DNA from: Candidatus Zhuqueibacterota bacterium
Lineage (GTDB): Bacteria > Zhuqueibacterota > Zhuqueibacteria > Residuimicrobiales > Oceaniaggregativiventaceae
DNA: 38,962 bases
Assembly (NCBI GenBank): GCA_014728115.1
Contig: WJME01000281.1
Coordinates: 1-38,962, forward strand
Reading direction: 5' to 3'
Below, piece after piece: positions 1-8,525 of the stretch. Under the pieces are notes generated by a model that saw only the letters and a list, made by a program, of their open reading frames with translations, ran no database searches and was not told the DNA's origin. The stretch's first letter is position 1. Every line of letters begins with the position of its first letter. Made by a program: the position numbers and the translations under genes.

Positions 1-674
1 TGATAATACTGCATTCGGTCCTTTTTCCACTTTTCGAACCAATCATTATCCGTGCCTGGTTTGACAAAAAACTGCATTTCCATTTGTTCGAATTCGCGCA
101 TACGAAAGATAAAATTCTCGGTAGTGATTTCATTGCGAAACGCCTTACCGATTTGGGCGATTCCAAAAGGAATCTTTAGACGGCTTGAATTCAACACATT
201 GAGATAATTGACATAAATCCCCTGGGCAGTCTCTGGCCGTAAATATATGGTATTGGATTGATCATCGACCGGTCCCATAAATGTTTTGAACATAAGGTTG
301 AATTGCCTTGCTTCTGTCAACTCTCCGCCACAATCCGGACACTTGCTCGGGTCTTTTAAAAGATCTTCGCGAAAGCGGTGCTTGCATTTTTTACAATCCA
401 CCAGCGGATCTGAAAAACTCTCGACATGTCCGGAAGCCTGCCAGATGGTCGGATGCATGAGTATGGCTGAATCCAGGCCAACGATATTATGGTGCTTTTG
501 CACCATCCATCGCCACCAAAAATTTTTGATATTGCGTTTCAGTTCCGCGCCCAATGGGCCATAATCATAAATACTTCCCAGTCCACCATAGATTTCACTG
601 GAGGGAAAGATAAAACCCCGTCGTTTACAGAGTGAAACGAGTTGATCCATTACGGTGTCGCTTTTTTTTGCCAT
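1..674 (-). CDS. glyS: Glycyl-tRNA synthetase, single-chain dimeric type (C-terminus beyond window)
   Basis: Class II aminoacyl-tRNA synthetase that charges tRNA-Gly in the cytoplasm. The first 224 codons are present; the frame is open to the window's left edge. The N-terminus reads [20 protein letters not shown], then [20 protein letters not shown], typical of the single-chain (Thermus/eukaryote-like) GlyRS rather than the alpha2beta2 GlyQ/GlyS enzyme. A CxxC...CxxC insertion (CKKC and CPDC, about residues 92-117) and the [11 protein letters not shown] block follow. Class II motif 2 shows as FRNEI with [14 protein letters not shown] just after. The ATG at 672-674 has GAGGAA upstream and lies 12 nt after the recO stop, so it is the last visible gene of the minus-strand operon. 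The name glyS is used here for the single-chain form (also called glyQS). Confidence 0.95.
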   Translation of the reverse strand, partial: MAKKSDTVMDQLVSLCKRRGFIFPSSEIYGGLGSIYDYGPLGAELKRNIKNFWWRWMVQKHHNIVGLDSAILMHPTIWQASGHVESFSDPLVDCKKCKHRFREDLLKDPSKCPDCGGELTEARQFNLMFKTFMGPVDDQSNTIYLRPETAQGIYVNYLNVLNSSRLKIPFGIAQIGKAFRNEITTENFIFRMREFEQMEMQFFVKPGTDNDWFEKWKKDRMQYY

Positions 675-686
675 AGTCGAATTCCT

Positions 687-1475
687 CTATCTTGAGTTTT
701 GGTTCTGTTGCAAGTTCTTTTGCATCGCCTCTAGTGCACGGACAGATTTCAGGTTATTCATTGACTCCAGATGTGCTTCCAAAAATGCATATAATATATG
801 GTCGATTTCTTTCCCCAGTTTGCCAGGCAAGAGCACGGTTGGGGAATCAGGAATACTGACAGCCATCAACCAATTCAGAGCTTTTCGGGCATCTGTCGAA
901 ATTTTTAAACTCTCTCTTTCCAGGGTGCCGCACTGTGAACAGCGCAAGACTCCCCGTTTGATCAGGAAATGCCAGTACAGGGCTTCGGTTTCATTGCTGC
1001 AATGATCACACCTGGTGAGACTGGGTTTGAATCCCGCATCCGATACCATGTGCAGTTCAAAAGCTCGAATAATATTTTTCAAGCCTTTTTCGTTCTTTTC
1101 CAATGTGCAAAGCGTCTTTAATAGCAGGTCAAAAAGATAGCTATTGGAATCTTCAGGTTCTTGAGTTCTGTTCACGATTTCCAATGGAATGGCAGCCAGA
1201 GCCCATTTTCCCAGTTCGCTATGGAGTGAAGGAAATGCGTGAATGATCGATGCCTGCTTGATATAATGCAGGGGGCGACCGGATTTATAGTAAAAAACTG
1301 CTTCTATATATGATAAAGTTTCCAGCGATCCCCAGTGTCTGGCTTTGATGCTTTGAGATCCTTTGACAATAACACCAAGTTTCCCATACTCTTTACTATA
1401 GAGTTGTAATCTTTTACTGGTTTCACCTTGTCGTTGGCTGTATAAAACAATCGCTTCTGATTTGAGAATAGACAT
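687..1475 (-). CDS. recO: DNA repair protein RecO
   Basis: Recombination mediator that anneals single strands and, with RecR, loads RecA onto SSB-coated DNA in RecF-pathway repair. The 262-aa length is normal. The N-terminal OB-fold starts with the typical SILKSEAIVLYSQRQGETSK and continues with GKLGVIVKGSQ. The helical C-terminal domain carries a four-cysteine zinc site, CDHC and CSQC (about residues 155-185). It starts at ATG 24 nt after the mgtE stop and ends 12 nt before glyS, so it is probably co-transcribed with both. Identification rests on overall pattern and the N-terminal motif; RecO is a divergent family, but length, zinc ligands and context agree. Confidence 0.92.
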   Translation of the reverse strand: MSILKSEAIVLYSQRQGETSKRLQLYSKEYGKLGVIVKGSQSIKARHWGSLETLSYIEAVFYYKSGRPLHYIKQASIIHAFPSLHSELGKWALAAIPLEIVNRTQEPEDSNSYLFDLLLKTLCTLEKNEKGLKNIIRAFELHMVSDAGFKPSLTRCDHCSNETEALYWHFLIKRGVLRCSQCGTLERESLKISTDARKALNWLMAVSIPDSPTVLLPGKLGKEIDHILYAFLEAHLESMNNLKSVRALEAMQKNLQQNQNSR

Positions 1476-1499
1476 CGATATGGCCTTTAGAGCATAACC

Positions 1500-2861
1500 T
1501 TAACTCAGCCACCGTAAATATCCCACTGTAAAGCTGAGATAGATAAAAAGTCCGAGTACATCATTGGATGTGGTAATAAAAGGGCCTGTGGCGATTGCCG
1601 GATCAAAATTGAATCTATGCAAGACATAGGGGACGACAGCTCCCACGATTGCAGCATTTAACATGACAAAAAACATAGATGTTCCCACGACCATGCCAAA
1701 GAAGGGATCATCTGTAAAAAATATGATAACCATGGTTGTGATTAAAATTCCCATGATGAGTCCGTTCATACCCGCAACCCTGATTTCGCGCCACAATCGG
1801 CTCCATCGATTTGTGGTTCCGCCTTCTTCCAGAGCAATACTTCGTACGACGATGGTGCTCGCCTGAATGCCTGTATTTCCTCCCATTGCCATAATCAAAG
1901 GGATGAAAAAAGCAGTGGCCACGATTTGATTAATCGTCGCTTCAAAAGAACGCATGATAAATGCTGAAAATATTTCACCGACAAAGCTAACCAAAAGCCA
2001 GGGCAATCGGAAACGCGAAATTCGCAAGGTTGACATTTCCTGAGGGATTTCTTCATCCGCAATACCTGCCATACGGTGCATATCTTCATTGGCTTCTTCA
2101 TGTAATACGTCGACGATATCATCGATGGTGATACGACCTACAAGTCGATTCTCGTGATCCACAACAGGAATCGATACCAGATCATACCTCCTGAACATCC
2201 GAGCCACCTCTTCCTGATCCTTTTCCAGGGTGACAGCGATGACATCGCTATTCATGATGTCCCGGATCAATTGGTTGTGTTTTGCCAAAAGCAATCTTTT
2301 TAAGGGAACCACTCCTGCCAACTGATTTTTTTCATCGATAGCATACACATTATAGATTTCTTCCACTTCCTGGGCTTTTTGTCTGATTTTTTGTATAGCA
2401 TCATCCACGGTTTCATGAGTATATACAGCAACAAACTCGAGCGCCATGATTCCGCCGGCGGTCTCTTCATCATGGACGATCAGTTTTTCAACCTCGGCCC
2501 GATCCTTGAAATCAAGACGTGCAAGAACTTTTTTTGCGGTTTCTTCCGGCAAATCCGACAAGACGTCTGTCGCATCATCCGAATCCATCTGGTCGACCAG
2601 CTGCGACAGTTCTTCGGGTCCCAGGACCTCGATTAACTGATCTCGTGTGACTTCATCCAATTCGAGTACGACATCGGATCTTGTTTCCAAATCGAGGAGG
2701 TTGAAAATAAATGCCCGTTCGTCGATTTCCATATCCCGGATAATATCTGCGATATCTGCCGGATGAATATCTATCAGAATATTTTTCAGTTTTGGCCTGT
2801 CCTGCGCCTGAACAAGATATTTTAGATTTTCAATAATTTCTCTACGGTCTAATAATTCCAT
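1500..2861 (-). CDS. mgtE: Magnesium transporter MgtE
   Basis: Mg2+ channel of the inner membrane, gated by cytosolic Mg2+. The 453-aa protein has the full family layout: an N-terminal acidic superhelical domain (about 1-130, with DIHPADIADIIRDME and the DSDDATDVLSDLPEE segment), a pair of CBS domains (about 135-255, ending GRITIDDIVDVLHEEA), a connecting helix, and a five-helix membrane domain (about 285-453). The signature GGNTGIQASTIVVRS is in the membrane domain and lines the pore in known structures. It starts at ATG 2859-2861, 80 nt downstream of rsmA. I looked for a Mg2+-sensing leader in that 80-nt gap and it is too short to hold an M-box. Confidence 0.95.
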   Translation of the reverse strand: MELLDRREIIENLKYLVQAQDRPKLKNILIDIHPADIADIIRDMEIDERAFIFNLLDLETRSDVVLELDEVTRDQLIEVLGPEELSQLVDQMDSDDATDVLSDLPEETAKKVLARLDFKDRAEVEKLIVHDEETAGGIMALEFVAVYTHETVDDAIQKIRQKAQEVEEIYNVYAIDEKNQLAGVVPLKRLLLAKHNQLIRDIMNSDVIAVTLEKDQEEVARMFRRYDLVSIPVVDHENRLVGRITIDDIVDVLHEEANEDMHRMAGIADEEIPQEMSTLRISRFRLPWLLVSFVGEIFSAFIMRSFEATINQIVATAFFIPLIMAMGGNTGIQASTIVVRSIALEEGGTTNRWSRLWREIRVAGMNGLIMGILITTMVIIFFTDDPFFGMVVGTSMFFVMLNAAIVGAVVPYVLHRFNFDPAIATGPFITTSNDVLGLFIYLSFTVGYLRWLS

Positions 2862-2941
2862 TTTATATTCCCAAAAGGGGTTCGCTCTGTGGCCATAGTT
2901 AACGTGTCGATCTATAATAATCTTGTTTTTTTATGATCCGA

Positions 2942-3727
2942 TCATGGCGTAAACGCTTTTGCCCCTACGATTTGCCGATACAACCGTATCCATTCTGAAA
3001 CGGACAATTCTTCAGGTCGCTGTTTCAAATCAAATTCTATGGATCGATGGGCCAGCCATTTTTTCAGAGAAACTCTGAGCATTTTACGCCGTTGATTAAA
3101 TGCAGTCCTGACGAGTAAACGAAAAAAATTGTGATTGTCTATCTGTTGTTCATTTTCTTGATGAAAAGTCCAACGTATCAGTGCCGAGTCGACCTTGGGT
3201 GCGGGAGCGAATACATGCGGCGAGACACGGCATAACAGTTTGACTGTCGAGTAGCATTGTGCCACCACCGAGAGAATCCCATAGTCTTTGGTACCGGGTT
3301 TGGCCACCATCCGTTCGGCAACTTCTTTTTGGATGAGTAAAGTCATATCCTCTACCCTATGCCGATATTCGATCGTATGAAAAAAAATAGGACTCGTGAT
3401 ATGATAGGGGATATTTCCTACGAGTCGAATTGTTTCATTGAAACCGGAAAGATCAAAGGTCAAAAAGTCCTGATGTATAATTTCAACGTTTGATAAATGT
3501 TCAAATTTTTGCTTTAGAACAGGAATAAGCCTTTGGTCGATTTCAATGATGGTTACTTTTCTGGCAAGTTTCTGAATCCTCTGTGTTAAAACTCCTGTTC
3601 CGGGCCCTATTTCAACAATATGGTCATTTTGTGTTATTTCGAAAGCGCGCACAATTTTATCGGCCACATTGGCATCGACCATAAAATTTTGTCCCAAACT
3701 TTGCTTGGGCTTTACCTCTGTATACAT
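2942..3727 (-). CDS. rsmA: 16S rRNA (adenine1518/1519-N6) dimethyltransferase
   Basis: Dimethylates two adjacent adenines in the 3' terminal hairpin of 16S rRNA during small-subunit maturation, using SAM. The 261-aa length is normal. The N-terminus has KPKQSLGQNFMVDANVADKI (family: K..LGQNFL.D), then the SAM-binding loop EIGPGTGVLTQRI (about residues 41-53), the acidic EIDQRL, and the catalytic motif NIPYHIT (family NLPYNIS) near residue 105. The helical C-terminal domain includes FNQRRKMLRVSLKKW. The ATG lies 3 nt after the tatD stop without a clear ribosome binding site, which suggests translational coupling. The tatD-rsmA neighbourhood is also seen in Bacillus. Confidence 0.95.
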   Translation of the reverse strand: MYTEVKPKQSLGQNFMVDANVADKIVRAFEITQNDHIVEIGPGTGVLTQRIQKLARKVTIIEIDQRLIPVLKQKFEHLSNVEIIHQDFLTFDLSGFNETIRLVGNIPYHITSPIFFHTIEYRHRVEDMTLLIQKEVAERMVAKPGTKDYGILSVVAQCYSTVKLLCRVSPHVFAPAPKVDSALIRWTFHQENEQQIDNHNFFRLLVRTAFNQRRKMLRVSLKKWLAHRSIEFDLKQRPEELSVSEWIRLYRQIVGAKAFTP

Positions 3728-3730
3728 GGC

Positions 3731-4501
3731 TTACAGTGACAATCCGAATAAATTCATAGCATTCAATGTTGTCCGTTCTGCCACAGATTCTACCGAAACG
3801 CCTTTGGCATTGGCAATGGATTGTGCGACGTATTGTACATATGCAGGTTCATTTCGTTTACCACGAAACGGCACCGGTGTGAGAAATGGTGAATCGGTCT
3901 CGATCAGCAACCGCTCCAAAGGCACAGATTTCATCACTCTGTAAGAACTGGATTTTTTAAAGGTAATGTTTCCCGTAAATGAGATATAGAATCCCAAATC
4001 CAGTACTGCTTTAGCCATCTCTTCGTCACCTGGAAAGCAATGAAAAACTCCTCTCCAGCCTTTTTTCTTGCGACTGGAAATCAATTTGAGGATATCTTCT
4101 TCTGCTTCCCGTGTATGAATAATGAGAGGCATCTCGTACTCTAGAGACCAGTCCAGAAATATTTTAAATATCTTTCGTTGGTCTTCCGGGGCAGAGATAT
4201 CTCGGTAAAAATCCAACCCGACCTCACCGATGGCGACGACTTTGGGGTGTTCTAAAAGCGCGGCAATTTCCTCCAAATCATTTTCTTTGATGCTCGCCAC
4301 ATCATGAGGATGTATACCGGCAGCCGCATACATAATTGAATGGGCTTCAGCCATTTCAGCACACATTTTCGAGGTGTCCAGATCTATGCCAATATTGATC
4401 AGCGCTTCCAGTCCGGCTTGCCTGGCATTGAGTAAAACTTGTGTCAGGTCATTGCGGTATTGCTCAAAGTACAAGTGTGCGTGTGTATCGACAAGTTTCA
4501 T
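3731..4501 (-). CDS. tatD: TatD family metal-dependent DNase
   Basis: Cytoplasmic TIM-barrel hydrolase of the TatD/YcfH/YabD family; family members act as 3'-5' exonucleases or DNases with divalent metals. The sequence shows the metal-binding DTHAHLYF at the start (family DxHxH), then AAGIHPHDV, VAIGEVGLDFYRD, PLIIHTREAEEDIL, GVFHCFPGD and LLIETDSPFLTPVPFRGKRN, in family order. Length is 256 aa, which is normal. I chose the ATG at 4499-4501 (MKLVDTHAH). The open frame begins 6 nt earlier at a GTG that overlaps the metG stop as GTGA, and this could be the real coupled start. The gene sits between metG and rsmA, as in Bacillus subtilis yabD. Confidence 0.93.
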   Translation of the reverse strand: MKLVDTHAHLYFEQYRNDLTQVLLNARQAGLEALINIGIDLDTSKMCAEMAEAHSIMYAAAGIHPHDVASIKENDLEEIAALLEHPKVVAIGEVGLDFYRDISAPEDQRKIFKIFLDWSLEYEMPLIIHTREAEEDILKLISSRKKKGWRGVFHCFPGDEEMAKAVLDLGFYISFTGNITFKKSSSYRVMKSVPLERLLIETDSPFLTPVPFRGKRNEPAYVQYVAQSIANAKGVSVESVAERTTLNAMNLFGLSL

Positions 4502-4503
4502 AG

Positions 4504-6546
4504 TCACCGTATAGAGGCATGAGTGTCTACATCTCGGTCTACAGTGAGCAAAGAAAAGGCACCTTGCTCGTCTTCTGCAGCCAACAACATTCCGTTTGAT
4601 TCGATTCCGCGTATTTTAGCCGGCTGGAGGTTTGCCACCACAATTATTTTCTTGCCGACCAGCTCTTGGGGAACATAATGTTTGGCAATTCCGGCCACAA
4701 GTTGCCGTGTTTCATCTCCGATTTGAATCTGCAATTTCAGCAATTTGTCAGCTTTTTCTATTTTTTCGGCCTGTAGAACCGTGGCCACTTTGAGTTGTAT
4801 TTTAGCAAGATCCTCGATGGTTACTCGCTCTGTCTCTGGCTTTTCTTCCTCTGTGCTCATGGGTTTTGATTTTTGCAATCGCAAAATTTCGGGTTCGATT
4901 TTTTCGTCCTCGATTTTCCGGAACAAGATATCGATCTCTCCAAAAGTCTGTCCAACAGGCAGGGCCAACTCTGATGCCTCTTCCCAGGCATGGTCATGGA
5001 TATCATCCTTGTGGCCTAACATTTGCCATACATTTTGGGCACTGAAAGGTAGAATAGGTTCCATCAATATCGCCAGGCTCTGTACGGCTTGTAAGCAGAT
5101 ATGCAGAGTGGTCGCACATTGTTCCGGATCTTCCTTGACGGTTTTCCAGGGCTCTTTGTCATTGAAATATTTGTTTGCCATTCGTGCCACGTTCATCAAA
5201 GCTGAAGCTGCTTTTCGCAATTCAAAATGTTCGATTGAGGTGCCGAGTAAAGTGGGTGCTTTTCGCAGCTCATCGATCATGGCTTGATCTGTTTGATTTA
5301 ATTCTCCTTTTGCCGGGACTTTGTTATCAAAGCGTTTCCGCGCAAAAGTGAGTGTTCGATTGATAAAATTACCCAGAATATCGGCCAGTTCGCCATTATT
5401 TCGCTGCTGGAACTCTTTCCAGGTAAAATCAGAATCCTTGGTTTCCGGTGCATTGATCGTGAGATAATATCTCAGCAAATCCGGATCAAATTTTTCCAAA
5501 TAATCTTCCAGCCACACCGCATAATTACGGCTGGTGCTCAATTTATCCCCTTCGAGATTGAGGAACTCGTTCGCCGGAACGTTATCCGGCAGAATAAATT
5601 TGCCATAGGTCATGAGCATTGCCGGAAACATGATACAATGAAACACAATATTATCTTTGCCGATGAAATGGACCAGTTGTGTTTCCTCATCCTGCCAATA
5701 GGTCTTCCACAGCTCGGGTTTACCTTTTTCAGCAGCCCATTCTTTGGTAGCAGAAATATACCCAATGGGTGCATCGAACCATACATAAAGTACTTTGCCT
5801 TTTGCATCCGGATGAGGGACAGGAACGCCCCAGTTCAGATCCCGGGTCACGGCTCTGTCAGACAGACCCGCATCGAGCCAGCTTCTGACTTGTCCTATGA
5901 CATTGGGTTTCCAGTTTTTTTTATCTTTTAGCCAGTTTTCTATTTTGTGCTGCAATTCGCCCAGCGGCAGGAACCAGTGCTCGGTCTCTTTGAGTTCGGG
6001 CTCTTGACCGGTAAGAACGCTCTTGGGGTTTTTCAAATCCGCCACTGACAGCGAAGATCCGCATTTTTCACATTGATCCCCATAGGCTTCGGTATAAGAA
6101 CAGACCGGACATGTTCCCTTGACATAACGGTCGGGCAAAAACATCTTTATGGTCTTGTCATAGAGTTGTTTTTCGGTTTTCTTGTTAAAGATTCCTTTTT
6201 GATCCAATTGTTTGAAAAAGTCCTGTGATGTTTTATGATGAACCAAAGAACTGGTTCGTCCATAATAGTCAAAGGACATCCCAAATCGATCAAATGCATC
6301 CAGGTTGCGTTGATGATATTCATCTACAATATTTTGAGGAGAAACACCTTGTTTTTCGGCAGCGATGGTGATCGGCACTCCATGTTCGTCTGAGCCACAA
6401 ATATAAATGACATCTCTTTTTTGCATGCGTTGATAACGCACATAAACATCTGCGGGCAGATATGCACCTGCCAGATGTCCCAGGTGAATAGGGCCATTGG
6501 CATAGGGAAGAGCGCTGGTAACGAGAATCCTTTTGTACCTTTTCAT
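4504..6546 (-). CDS. metG: Methionyl-tRNA synthetase with C-terminal tRNA-binding domain
   Basis: Class I synthetase that charges initiator and elongator tRNA-Met. The HIGH-type motif is HLGH inside PYANGPIHLGHLAGAYLPAD (about residues 14-33). A zinc knuckle with CPVC and CEKC follows (about 147-164), and the KMSKS-type motif is KLSTS (about 330-340). An anticodon-binding helical domain follows. The last 110 residues are a Trbp111-like OB-fold (from VTIEDLAKIQLKVATVL through GMLLAAEDEQGAF) that binds tRNA and dimerises. The total of 680 aa is normal for the two-domain form. It begins at ATG 15 nt after the ricT stop and overlaps the start region of tatD, so the three are probably translated from one message. 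Confidence 0.96.
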   Translation of the reverse strand: MKRYKRILVTSALPYANGPIHLGHLAGAYLPADVYVRYQRMQKRDVIYICGSDEHGVPITIAAEKQGVSPQNIVDEYHQRNLDAFDRFGMSFDYYGRTSSLVHHKTSQDFFKQLDQKGIFNKKTEKQLYDKTIKMFLPDRYVKGTCPVCSYTEAYGDQCEKCGSSLSVADLKNPKSVLTGQEPELKETEHWFLPLGELQHKIENWLKDKKNWKPNVIGQVRSWLDAGLSDRAVTRDLNWGVPVPHPDAKGKVLYVWFDAPIGYISATKEWAAEKGKPELWKTYWQDEETQLVHFIGKDNIVFHCIMFPAMLMTYGKFILPDNVPANEFLNLEGDKLSTSRNYAVWLEDYLEKFDPDLLRYYLTINAPETKDSDFTWKEFQQRNNGELADILGNFINRTLTFARKRFDNKVPAKGELNQTDQAMIDELRKAPTLLGTSIEHFELRKAASALMNVARMANKYFNDKEPWKTVKEDPEQCATTLHICLQAVQSLAILMEPILPFSAQNVWQMLGHKDDIHDHAWEEASELALPVGQTFGEIDILFRKIEDEKIEPEILRLQKSKPMSTEEEKPETERVTIEDLAKIQLKVATVLQAEKIEKADKLLKLQIQIGDETRQLVAGIAKHYVPQELVGKKIIVVANLQPAKIRGIESNGMLLAAEDEQGAFSLLTVDRDVDTHASIR

Positions 6547-6561
6547 GAGATTCAGTCTTTC

Positions 6562-7419
6562 TTATTCGTCATCTAGTTCTTGAGATGGATCGATTTCCAT
6601 TTCGCATACATCTTCGGGTTGTTCGATCAGGGTAAAGTTACACAATCGGTCCAATGTAATGGTCTCATATTTTTCATTGGTTTGTAGTGTGATGGTTTCA
6701 TTAAAGACATCTATATTGACCACTCTGGCATGTCCGTCAGGTGTTTCATATATTGAATTGACTCTGGGCAGCTTTTGCGATTGCAGTTGATAAAAATTCC
6801 GCTCATACAATAGACAGCACAACAGACGACCGCAGAGGCCGGACAATTTTTGAGGATTCAAGGGCAGGTGTTGTTCTTTAGCGCATTGTGTGGTGATGGG
6901 TTCGAATTCTTTAAGAAAACTGGTGCAGCAGAGTTTTCTGCCACAAATTCCATAGCCCCCGATACGTTTGGCTTCGTCGCGCACACCGATTTGACGCAAC
7001 TCGATACGGACTTTATAGACACTGGCAAGATCTTTGACCAATTCTCGGAAATCAACCCTTTTTTCAGCTGTAAAGTAAAAGGTGATCTTGTTATTGTCAA
7101 ATTGGTATTCTACATCGACCAGTTTCATGTTTAGATTATGTTCTGATATTTTTAGTTTACAGACTTTATAGGCAGCCTTTTCCTTTTCCTTATTATCCCA
7201 ATATCTTTCCATGTCTGTCAGAGATGGTTTGCGCAGAATATTTCGAAGCACATTGTCGCCTTTTTTTCTTTCCAATAGGGGGCCGATTTGATTGACGACT
7301 CCCAAATCTTCTCCTTTTTCCGCTTCCACAATCGCAAACTCGGCGACTTTGAACGGAAATTGTTGAGGATTGGCATATAACTCTTTTCGTTCTCCCTTGA
7401 AAACGATTTCTATCATCAT
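6562..7419 (-). CDS. ricT: RicT/YaaT-like PSP1 domain protein
   Basis: PSP1-domain protein related to Bacillus YaaT (RicT), a subunit of the RicAFT (Y) complex, which carries Fe-S clusters and influences RNase Y-dependent processing. The protein is 285 aa. The PSP1 region ends in a cysteine-rich core with CGRKLCCTSFL and, about 30 residues on, SGLCGRLLCCLLYE, the cysteine pattern known from YaaT. The C-terminus is acidic. The start overlaps the holB stop by 4 nt (ATGA), and two ATGs stand in tandem (7417-7419 and 7414-7416). holB-ricT adjacency is conserved in Bacillus and many other bacteria. The partner subunits RicA and RicF are not in this window, so the complex is only an inference. Confidence 0.88.
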   Translation of the reverse strand: MMIEIVFKGERKELYANPQQFPFKVAEFAIVEAEKGEDLGVVNQIGPLLERKKGDNVLRNILRKPSLTDMERYWDNKEKEKAAYKVCKLKISEHNLNMKLVDVEYQFDNNKITFYFTAEKRVDFRELVKDLASVYKVRIELRQIGVRDEAKRIGGYGICGRKLCCTSFLKEFEPITTQCAKEQHLPLNPQKLSGLCGRLLCCLLYERNFYQLQSQKLPRVNSIYETPDGHARVVNIDVFNETITLQTNEKYETITLDRLCNFTLIEQPEDVCEMEIDPSQELDDE

Positions 7420-8507
7420 GAGGATATTCCTCTAATTTTTAATGATTGCTGCAACTGATTGAAAACAGACATTAGAGTCAGATTTATATTGATATTTCGA
7501 TCCACATAACTGATTGCTTGTTCCAGAGCAAAGAAAACCTTGTCAAATGCAATTTCTTCAAAGGCTCCTATAAATTTTTCTAATATCTCGATCTGGTCAC
7601 TGTTTAGCAGAAATTCGTTATCTTGCTGATTATTTTCAAATATCAAAAAGGCATCCCGAAACCACAACAGATTAAGGCTTAACATATCTTTGATGGTTTG
7701 CTTGTCCATGGATTTTGAGGCGTTTTCGATAAAAATGATTTTTGTATTATAATCCTTGAAACACGTTCTCAGAAAATCCAGAGCCATTTGACGTAGCTGC
7801 TGAAAATTTTCATCGAGCCATTCAACTGCTTTGCGATAGCTGCCTTGTGAGATCCCTGCGATCAGACGAGCTTGTTCAGGATCGATATTCTGGCGCTGAA
7901 TGAGTGCTGATTCTATCTCCTTGTCGGTCAATAGCGCAAATCTAACCTGTTGACACCTGGATATGATTGTTGATAACAACGCACTGGGATGCGAACTGGT
8001 CAGGATAAAGTATGTATTTGGCGGTGGTTCCTCCAGAATTTTCAACAGGCTGTTGGAGGCCTGTAGTGTCATTTTTTCGGCTTCTGCAATAACAACGACG
8101 CGGTTCTTTCCCAAGGGTTTCAGGGCGGTTGCCTTGCGTATGTCACGGATTTGATCGATACCGATACCCGGGTTAGCCCCTTTACTTTTTCGACTGTAGA
8201 GATCCTCAGAGACCTGATCGAGTATTTCTCTGATATCCTTTTCATCTGCAGATTTTTGTGTTGGAAATAAATAGAGTAAATCCGGATGATTGAAATGCTC
8301 GACCTGACGACAGGCCGTACATTGCTGACAGGGTTTATTTTCGATATCCTGGCAAAAAAGCGCCTTTGCCAGTTCCAGGGCCATGGCTTCTTTACCCACA
8401 CCATACAGTCCGGTGAAAATGTATGCATGGGGAATACGGTGATTCTGTAATGCTCTTGAAAAAACTGTTTTTGCGCGAGCTTGTCCGATAATACGTTCAA
8501 ATGCCAT
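7416..8507 (-). CDS. holB: DNA polymerase III delta-prime subunit
   Basis: AAA+ subunit of the clamp loader that opens the sliding clamp at the replication fork. The 363-aa sequence starts FERIIGQARAKTVFSRALQ, then has a P-loop region GLYGVGKEAMALELAKALFC (about residues 33-52). A zinc module with cysteines in CQDIENKPCQQCTACRQ follows. VVVIAEAEKMTLQASNSLLK and LLKILEEPP are the Walker B/partner-interface region, and ISRCQQVRF carries the SRC motif. The C-terminal third is the helical collar domain. It starts at ATG 8505-8507, 18 nt after the envC-like gene, and overlaps ricT by 4 nt. The zinc module also occurs in DnaX, but the length and the neighbour ricT favour delta-prime. Confidence 0.92.
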   Translation of the reverse strand: MAFERIIGQARAKTVFSRALQNHRIPHAYIFTGLYGVGKEAMALELAKALFCQDIENKPCQQCTACRQVEHFNHPDLLYLFPTQKSADEKDIREILDQVSEDLYSRKSKGANPGIGIDQIRDIRKATALKPLGKNRVVVIAEAEKMTLQASNSLLKILEEPPPNTYFILTSSHPSALLSTIISRCQQVRFALLTDKEIESALIQRQNIDPEQARLIAGISQGSYRKAVEWLDENFQQLRQMALDFLRTCFKDYNTKIIFIENASKSMDKQTIKDMLSLNLLWFRDAFLIFENNQQDNEFLLNSDQIEILEKFIGAFEEIAFDKVFFALEQAISYVDRNININLTLMSVFNQLQQSLKIRGISS

Positions 8508-8525
8508 GCATCAACCCAACGATGA

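Noticed and set aside
2862..2941. Possible Mg2+ (M-box) riboswitch before mgtE
   Set aside because: Only 80 nt between genes inside an operon, too short for the aptamer, and no matching stems.
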